This document shows positions 55,606 through 64,000 of a DNA stretch of 64,000 nucleotides, in pieces. A program made the translations under genes and the position numbers. Under the pieces are notes generated by a model. The model was not told the origin of the DNA. It did no database searches and saw only the letters and a list, made by a program, of their open reading frames with translations. Origin of the DNA: Nipponacmea schrenckii (lineage: Eukaryota; Mollusca; Gastropoda; Lottiidae); assembly GCA_030562195.1 (NCBI GenBank), contig JAUJPP010000003.1, positions 42,786,602 through 42,850,601 on the forward strand, given 5' to 3'. Numbering within the stretch: position 1 is the first letter of the stretch; every line of letters starts with the position of its first letter.

Positions 55606-58440
55606 GTGCATGCTTGGACCCCTGATCAATTCCCTTGCTTGAGATTTGAAGTTGGTCAAACATGCCGAATCTTTATGACTGTAAATACGTTTTGATTAAT
55701 TATTCATTGTTCAAAAAAGTTAATTGTTATTAATGTTAGTTTATGGTTCATATTTATTGATTAAAGTGGTTATTTGTCCCGTGCCCCACACGGGATCTGA
55801 TCTTTCAGTTTTGATACCTTTGTAGTTGCAGTGTGTCTTCCTGATTATCCTGATATTGTTTTCATACTTGCCATTACTGTTATTTATCTCCTTTATTCTT
55901 ATGCTGAACCCACTCCATTTCATCTGATGACATTAGCAAATTATGTGCTTTGTTATTCATACCATAATTCATCGTCATAAAACACGAAGGTGACAGGTCA
56001 GAACATTTTTTTTTCTTTCAGAGAAAAACGCAAAAGCCCCTTACACCATAAAGGTCATGTAAAGAATGGATGCACATAAGATCTTTTGATGCATATACAT
56101 GCGCATTAAAAACATCTAATTTTATATTGAAAAAATGGTATTTGGTCATAACTACCACTTATGATCTAACGGTTTTATGACATCGAATTATGCCTTTGAG
56201 GTTTTTGTTATTATTATATCGGAGTCTTGTGATGGCCCTTTGAGGTGGGTGCTTCAGGACAGTAGCTGGGCCACCGATCGAAATCACGCTTCTTTGGCCT
56301 TCGGTTGAAATATTTACCGTTTAAATATTACAAAAGTTGTTTCCCTTGAAACGAAAATTTATAAAGAAATACAATGCAGGCTAATTTTACTCAGTTTGAA
56401 CTTAACAAATTAAGAGTGATTTAGTTGTAAACTGTCCAATAAGACCCCGTGTTGTAAATCCATTATATGTGGAAAGAAACGTTTAATTTTGGATCTTAGT
56501 TTGATAAATAGGCCTTTGCATATTTGGCGGATGAGTGCAAAAGGAAGATTGGAGAATAGTTTAAATGTATGTTAAGAAAAATGATTGGTTCGATATTCAG
56601 TTAGCGTATCGTATGGATATAATCAGGGCACTGTAAATTTCTTGGTTGTTGTTAGAGTGATCAATTTTACAAATTTGTGATACCTCCGCTTTGGCACCTT
56701 ATGTCTTTACATAAGTAATAAGGCAATGTGTAGGCCTGCGCCATTGGAGTCCTAAATGACTTGTTTGACGATGATATTTATAGTTCTTTGGATTTTGCTT
56801 TTACTTGAAGATATCTGAGGTCATCAAATTTGATAACCGTCTCTGGGATTTGTACCTAAAGCAGAAAAATCCTAATAGAATCCAATACAAATCTTAGATT
56901 GGCTTGGATTTATTATTAATACTAAGAATTTTTGTTAAGCATTCCGAATGAAAATATATCGCGTTTATTGGAGCTTGATAGAATAATCAGAGACAGACAA
57001 AATTCAGTCCCTGTTAAGATAAAGGCATCCATGGTCGGTAAAATAATATTAACGAGTTAAGTAATAGATTCTGTAGCCTAATAATTATAACTAGAAGTTT
57101 ATCCATTGACCTTGTTGATAGCAGATCGTGGAACCATTACGTTTGTTCGTCAGCACTTCTCGAGGGAAACATAATCTTTGGGATGGCAATGTTCATATGT
57201 TGAATTCTAGGAGATGTTCAAAATACACAGAGATTAGTGAATGAGGGTAGAATCAAATGTGAATAATTAAACTCCGGTAATTCCAGAGTGGTATTTTCTT
57301 GGCCTTTGATTTATAATGGCATTCAATATAGAAATTTTGTAAAACATTTTAAGTATTTACCTGAAATACACCTGGCAGAATTAAACAGTTAATAATACTG
57401 TGAAGAAATTATAAATAACTTTATTAGAATATAGATTATAGATATATATAGGGTTGGACTTTACCAATTTAACCATTTATCTTTTCACTTTATTTAGTGA
57501 TGTTTTGCCAATCCGCACTATTTGTTGCTCCTATTTATACTGCTTTCGATAAAAATACGTATATACATGATTTAGCAAGCTTGCCTTGTCCAACAGATGA
57601 TAAGTTAGTGATTAACATTTTTGGATTCAGCTAAAATTTGGGTAAACTTGTTTAAAAGGGGTCATAGTTTGTTAGATATGATCTTTGCAAAGTTGGCAAA
57701 ATGTTCCAATTTGCATAATCTTAGAACAATATGCTGTTAGTTATTGGCGTTCGCGTTTTCTTTATTGAATAATTGTGAAACTGACATTTTTTCCATGAGG
57801 TTATGTTAATATTATTATTTATTGTCCAGGGACGCTGCTTTGTGAATATATTAGTCTTAAGAGATGTTGATGATTTCAGACTGGAAAAAAAAAGATACGC
57901 CTCTGACATTTTACAAATTTCATGAAATATTTAAGGAAGCCATCGCCCCCATGTTATGAAAATAAAATTGGTAATTTTGGCTCATATTATAGTTGAGGTC
58001 TGGGAAAGCCACTAATGCAACAAATGGATTTATCGATCGTATGTTCAAGAGACATAGCAGGTGGAAAAGTGAAAATTCTAAGGATGTAGAGATGATATAA
58101 GAGAAAGACTAAAGGTTTCTTTATCGTTAGGCTTATAATATATATATTTTATATTATTACTTTTCACCTTTCTTGGTAGTCGCAGTATTTGTCTGTAGCA
58201 AATTGCAATCAGTCTTATACAAAGCAATGAATATTTTAGTTTTTATTTGATTTGATTTTCACTGTATGAAGTACATGCAAATTCATTTATTTCTTAGAAA
58301 TTTAAGTACAAGCCTAGTTACTTTGGTCTCGTAATCAAATAGTATAAAAAATACAGATAATGGTATATGTATGGTATTGTTGTGAAAAGGATGAAATAGT
58401 TAATTGATGATTGATATAATTTGGAGAGTATATATTTAAT
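55606..58440. other. AT-rich single-copy DNA, no gene seen
   Basis: Only short chance frames, with no tandem repeat and no recognisable element terminus. It may include the right terminal region of the Polinton, but no inverted partner to the left flank was found. Confidence 0.4.
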
Positions 58441-58449
58441 TAAGTTCAG

Positions 58450-58945
58450 CAGTACTATTTATACGCCCACACATAGCCGTCGCCCCTTTCTGTCTGTTTT
58501 ATTAACTCAAGGATGAATCCTATTAAAAATGAGGGAGTTATTGCCCCTGTTCTTGAATTCTTTGTGGACATGATGGAGAGCTGGTTTATTGATGAATTTT
58601 GACGAAATGTGGTGTGAGTGTTTATTATAAGCCAAGGATGAACCCGTTTGAAAATCAGAGCAATCGAAAAATATTTAATATGAGTTATTGTCCCTGTTCT
58701 TGAAAATTCATCTGCCATTGTGGACACGAAAGAGAAGTGGTTTCTTGATGGATTTTTATGAAATTTGGTGTGAGTGTTTGTGATAAATCAAGGATAAACA
58801 CTATTGAAAATCAGACCAATAAAACATTATTTACTTTGAGTTATTGCCTTTGTTCTTGATTTCTTTGTGGACACGTTAGGGAGCTGGTTTCTTGTTTTGG
58901 CTGTCATTACAAATATGGGCGTATTACGATGGCCATCGCTATTTT
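58450..58945 (+). mobile_element. Short pearl/Helitron-like element, three ~160-bp repeats (A5)
   Basis: The left end is TATACGCCCACACATAGCCG and the right end TGGGCGTATTACGATGGCC, the same terminal words seen on the larger arrays. Between them are three units with AAGGATGAACCCGTTTGAAA, GAGTTATTGCCTTTGTTCTT and ATGAAATTTGGTGTGAGTGT. Confidence 0.65.
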
Positions 58946-59334
58946 TGTGGGATCAATACAGGCGGTTGCTCAACGCAAAATTTGTAGGGTCTTTTTGCAT
59001 TACATACGTGCCCAGTTTTCTCAGTATAAATATCAGTTTTTCCTGGGTGGCATTGAGATTCAGTAACCTTTGATAATATTTGTGCTGATGTATGTATAGA
59101 TATGTGAATATGTCTATACGTTTATTATGATAAAATTTATGTTATCCTATATTGTACCACAAATAACAAAAATTCTGAGTTCTGATTGGTCCAAATACAT
59201 GGGGTTTAATCATAGAGTTATAAATAGAACTAGAGTCCACACATATCACGTGACGTTGTGCCGTCACTGGAGGTCGGCGGCCATTTTATAAGAGGTCTAC
59301 TTCGCGTTAACGACAGTTGACGTCGTCGACGACC

Positions 59335-62300
59335 ATGCCTCAAAAATGTTGTTGTTTTGGTTGCAATAACCAGAGGAATAAAGAAAATGGAATAGCGCTT
59401 CATAAGTAAGACATACTTTTAGTTACTTAATTGATTTAGAATCAGCTCTAACCATTATGAATAATAGTTTAGTCCCGATGATCGATGATCGTTTGACGTT
59501 TGTTTGTTTACCTTTTGTTATATCACTATCACTGTCAGACACTGCGTTGTAGATCAACGGGCTATTCGAAGGGTGTCGTATTAAAATAACATTTAAAGCT
59601 GTAAAATACCCATATTTTGAAGAAAAAAAACAAATTCACAGACACAGGGGAGTAAGGTAAATGATTGGAATTCATTGAATTCGATAATCGCAAATGTCAG
59701 TTACTTACGTGTAGGTGTGAAAGGAAATTGTGTTACTCTCTTCGTTACTTTTTGACCAGACTTTAACGAAGTCTTTGCTGCTTTAATCTATTTGCCTTTG
59801 GTTTTCTCGCAGTTTTACACCCAGGTACATTCTGTCTAGGCCTGGGCCTAGATTAAGATGTAAAAATGGATTAAATAATTCCGACCTAGAATCAACATCA
59901 GTAAAACTACAAGTTCTAGGCTACTTTTTCGCATTAACATTTCAAAATGGGCCTTTTCTAAGGGCCTTTTCCATTTTACAAGGTTTGCAACCTTTGAAAA
60001 TATTTTCAGATTTCCATTGCAACATCCTGATATTTTGAAATTATGGTTACATAATATAAGCCGAGAAGATTTCCAGCCATCTGAATTCTCAGTAGTTTGC
60101 AGCGACCATTTTGTGAAGAATGATTATCTTGGAGGTACATATATGGTGTAAATAATTCAGCTAACTTATTAAAAATAGTTAGATAACAACTAACAGGTTC
60201 ACATGTCCGCTGTGACAAGGGTCCTTTCTACTAGCTGGTCCTTGGCCAAACCCCTTGGTATTGATCTTTCCCGGATTATCCGTACCCATTTACGGATGGG
60301 TGGACTAGCATTATGACTATGAGTGATGATAAATTATCCATTTTGTTAGGCCTACTCTTTTCGTGATTTCCAACTGTCGAGAGATCTTTAACATAGTTTG
60401 TAGCATTCGGCACCTTGTCCCAGCCGAACAACCAGATGCCGTTGCCATGTAAGTCCCCGACTTATATCATTAGCAGGAAGAAACCAGGTTGAATATTCTC
60501 GACCTAGGCCAGGAGCAAACCCGAACTTTCTAAGCCCGAGTGACAGCTAGTGTTTTGCAACGGTTCCGACAAATGGTTTCCTACACCAGTACGATTATGT
60601 TTTGACCAGCATCCCTTCTTGAACTTAATGGAATATTCTTTCTTTGCTAATACATTTTTTTCTATCAGATCTCTGTGACGAAAATGAAATCATAATGAAT
60701 TCCATTTTTTTCTTCCAGGAGTTCACCCAAGAGAGGAGATAGGAAATAACGTTCGCCACCAACTACTTGTTAAAGCTGTACCAACCATATTTGAGGCTCA
60801 TCCTCTGTACAAGCGGGTTTTCAAGGAAACGTCGAAATCCCCCCAAAGTGAGAGTATTACAGGAGAATAATTCAAATTCAGTTGAGTCAACACCTACAGA
60901 ACCCAAAACATTATGCAAAGATTATGACCATTCTTATTTTGAAATTCAGCCTACTTCATCTGATTTTGTATGTGAACTTGAAAAGACCAAAACCATTTTA
61001 GAAAACACAAGAAAAGAACTTAAAGTTGTGAAGCAAAAGGTAAAGAGAAAAAGTGAAAAAATAATTAATCTTCTTCAGAAAATAACAGACAACAACATGA
61101 TAACGGAAACTGAGGCTGACCTATTGAAAATGAATTTTGGAGAGAACCCCTTTAAAGTTAATCGAAAATGAAGTGAATCAAGTAGATGTCAAAAACCATG
61201 GTGCCAGGTACTCGGATGAAGTAAAACAATTTGCTGTTACCATGCATTACTACAGCGCCCAAGCATATGAATTTTTGCGAAGTTATCTACACCTACCACA
61301 TGCTGAAACTATTCGAAAATGGAGTACTAGTTTAGACTGTCAACCTGGAATTCTCAATGAAGTTATCTGCCATATATACGAAATGGTTATGGTAAAGCCA
61401 GAGTTGAGACACTGCTGTTTAATGTTTGATGCCATGTCGATAAAGAAAGAAGTTGTCTATGATCCGAAACTTTCCAGATATGCAGGATTTGTAGATTGTG
61501 GTCATTTTCAACCCTCATCAGAAGACACCTTAGCTACAGAAGCCCTGGTCTTTATGGTAGTTGGATTAAGCGGTAAATGGAAATTCCCAGTGGCATACTT
61601 TCTTTCAGATCACTTGAATGGTCAAACCCAAGCTGAAATTCTGAATTTATTGATTACTACTCTAATCCAAGATGCTGGACTTCATATTCATGGCATAGTG
61701 TGTGATGGCAGTTATGCAAATCAAGCTACATCTAGCAAACTAGGATGTTCTACAGATCCTGATAATATTATCAACAAGTTTCCAAATCCAGTGAATCCAC
61801 AGTACGATATATGTTTTTTTTTGATGCCTGTCATCTAATTAAGCTTGTAAGAAATTGTTTCTCTACTTTGGGGACACTTTACTATGGTACCAATCGAATT
61901 TCATGGGAATACATAGATAAACTGTATCAGATTCAGCAAAGCGAAACTTGTTTATTGCCAATAAATTGAAGGCCAAACATGTACAGTGGAAACAACACAA
62001 AATGAATTTAAGTTAGCTGTCCAGACCCTCAGTTCGTCTGTTGCAGATGCAATTGACTTTTTTCGAGAAGATCTTTGCTTACCTCAATTTGCCAAAAGTG
62101 AAAGCACTACAGATTTCATACGAAAGATGGACAAGCTGTTCGACTTGATGAACTCAAAAACACCTTGTGGAAAAGGATTTAAAAGACCCATGAACCTTAC
62201 CAATTTCAAGTTGCGACAACAGCAACTTCTTGATATTAAAGATTTCATCTCAAAGCTGACTGATTCAGCAGGCAATCTGTTATGTAAAGGAAAACGAAAA

Positions 62301-63396
62301 ACAGCATGGACAGGCTTTATGGTTACGATTGACTCTGTTTTGTACGTGACCAAGTCTCTTTTAGAAATGGATAAACCTCTTTCTTATGTTCTCACGTTCA
62401 AGATGTCAAAGATCACCTTGAAATGTTTTTAAGTAGAATAAGACGTAAAGGAGGATGGAACAACAATCCAAATTGTTTGCAATTTAAATGGGCTCTACGG
62501 GCAAATCTTATGAAGAATTCTATCTTACCGTCTAAGAATGCGAATGTAGTAATGGACCAAACTGACGAAACTGACGAATCTGTATTTACAAATAATTTTT
62601 CTTCACCATATCTACATCCCACTAATCCAAACATGGTAAAGTTCGCAGAGTTATTGAGAGAACCAAGTGAATACCACGACCACGTCCTTCATTATATGGC
62701 TGGATATGTTATACGGAATGTTCTGAAAGATTGTATCTGTGATCATTGTAAAAATGCTTTACAAGATGAATCCTTCACCTCACCTGTCGACCAACTAATG
62801 TTAGATGATGCTGCAGCCCTGGCTATTAGAAAAAATAGAGGTGGTCTCATTCATGCTACCCACGATGTTTATCAAGTTATTAAAACTACTGATTCTATAT
62901 TAAGGCAAGTAATATATATTCTCAAAATATTGCCACGAATAAATTCCATCTTAGACCGGCTTGAAAACTGTAATGTAAACGGTAAACGTATGAAAGATTG
63001 AAAATGAAGAAACGATCACTTGTTAACAACTTCCTGGCACATTTGTGTGACCACTTAAACCCGTCCTAAAGATTTAATCTTAAATACTTCATCTTTTACA
63101 GGTCTACCTTTTCAAGCAAACCATTTAAGTCATCCCGTGATGTCATAATGGTTATCCAGAACCAAGTATTGGGACAATTGAGAGGAAAGATATTTTTGGG
63201 ATTGAATGACCACTTTCAGGAAGTCGGTATCTTTGAAGACGACCACTTCGGTTTATTGCTCAACAGGATATCTTCTTTGTTTTTGCGCACAATAATGCAT
63301 CATCATGGGCGTCTCTTCACAGAACGTTATATTCTAGAAAACAAGGCGTCTAGGCGTCACCAACTAACAAAGACCGTGCTTTTTCTTGGCCAGTGA
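59335..63396 (+). pseudogene. THAP9/P-element-type transposase, three exons, frameshifted
   Basis: Exon 1 (59335-59405) starts MPQKCCCFGCNNQRNKENGI, the CxxC part of a THAP zinc finger. Exon 2 (60010-60134) completes it with FPLQHPDILKLW and VCSDHFVKNDYLG. Exon 3 starts at 60719 with GVHPREE and the post-THAP AVPTIF motif. A Lys-rich coiled-coil segment (60.9-61.1 kb) precedes the catalytic RNase H-like region: CLMFDAMSIKKEVVYDP, HIHGIVCDGSYANQATSSKL and FFDACHLIKLVRN. Conserved carboxyl parts follow: GFKRPMNLTNFKLRQQQLLD, RKGGWNNNPNC and YMAGYVIRNVLKDCICDHC. Frame changes lie near 60835, 61155, 61815 (T-run), 61970, 62410 and 63000. No terminal inverted repeats were found. Confidence 0.88.
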
Positions 63397-64000
63397 AACA
63401 ATGATATTTATAAGCCTACTTAGCTTTGTATTTCGAAAATGTTTAGTAGGATTTAGTAACGTATTTCGAATAACTGAACATGAGAGAAATTGCGTGGAAA
63501 ATTTATATGTGTTTTGTTCTATGGTATTATACAATTTTATTGTAAAGGTTAATGATGACCCTTAATTTCAATTAAACGTTATTTTTGTAAGCAACAAGTC
63601 TATGTGGACTTTCATATTGATTGAACTGATTTCACTTTTTTAGTTTTGTTACATTTGATTATGTCATGCACATGTATATAACTTTTCTTCATATATCTTT
63701 TACTAAATATCCAAAAATAAATTTTAAAAATCCAAATAAGGAATATAGACACAAAATATTTGGCCTTTAAGATGGAAATAGGTGAAGTACTGTGTCCGTT
63801 ATTTGTGCAGTGTAGAATTATTAATATTATAGAAAACGCAAGATTTATAGATTTAATTTTTACTATATTGATAATCCCATACCGTACACTAGGACGTTGC
63901 GGCAAGTCTATTTGCACTGTAACATATTGAAAAATTTGTTTACATGTCTATATACCTTTATTTATGGATGTTTTATCCAAGCAAAAGTGTGGTTTATTTT
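63397..64000. other. AT-rich flank, no feature seen
   Basis: No coding sequence or repeat recognised after the transposase end; the window stops here. Confidence 0.4.

Overview
This is a eukaryotic, invertebrate-type window, most likely from a lophotrochozoan and probably a mollusc. It is AT-rich and has introns, with GT/AG splice sites in every host-like or element gene I could follow. It is dominated by mobile elements and tandem repeats. The combination of about 160-bp tandem arrays with an (ACGG)n microsatellite (the architecture of the pearl/BIV160-type elements of bivalves), a Polinton, a THAP/P-type transposon, hAT elements and a DIRS-like retroelement supports that placement, but no species can be named. 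Only one gene looks like an intact host gene: a single-pass membrane protein with a YWTD (LDL-receptor class B)-like ectodomain at about 15.3-18.0 kb.

Layout, left to right. 0.7-7.1 kb: a 21-bp minisatellite, the right part organised as three nearly identical 1808-bp higher-order units. 8.15-10.25 kb: an array of about 160-bp repeats interrupted by a TG...CA inverted-repeat element, which itself carries an hAT-type MITE. 10.5-11.2 kb: a deleted Tc1/mariner transposase. 11.6-14.6 kb: a second large array of about 160-bp repeats. 15.3-18.0 kb: the receptor-like gene. 18.2-19.2 kb: a 26-bp minisatellite. 19.2-20.4 kb: another array of about 160-bp repeats. 21.2-22.1 kb: retroelement terminal debris. 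22.2-22.6 kb: an hAT-type MITE. 22.7-26.4 kb: a TTAA-flanked DNA transposon with 20-bp perfect inverted repeats, carrying SGNH-hydrolase-like and transposase-like fragments.

26.4-39.0 kb is a foldback-type structure. Long inverted repeats made of about 180-bp tandem units flank a broken ZMYM1-like hAT transposon, a pearl-like array and a 500-N assembly gap. About 1.4 kb is duplicated on the two sides of the gap, which is suspicious for misassembly. 39.5-41.5 kb: a decayed DIRS-like retroelement (minus strand; zinc knuckle, reverse transcriptase). 41.9-45.1 kb: minisatellites and a LINE 3' fragment.

45.6-55.6 kb is a decayed Polinton/Maverick. It carries a BIR-domain ORF, the amino-terminal half of protein-primed DNA polymerase, an integrase, minor and major capsid proteins and an adenain-like protease. 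It is interrupted by unrelated DNA and by a Crypton-like tyrosine-recombinase gene that has lost its middle. These genes would form a self-synthesising, virus-like element, but all the large ones are broken and no packaging ATPase was seen. 59.3-63.4 kb is a THAP9/P-element-type transposase gene with three exons and several frameshifts. Several breaks in the elements fall in homopolymers, so part of the apparent decay may be sequencing error.
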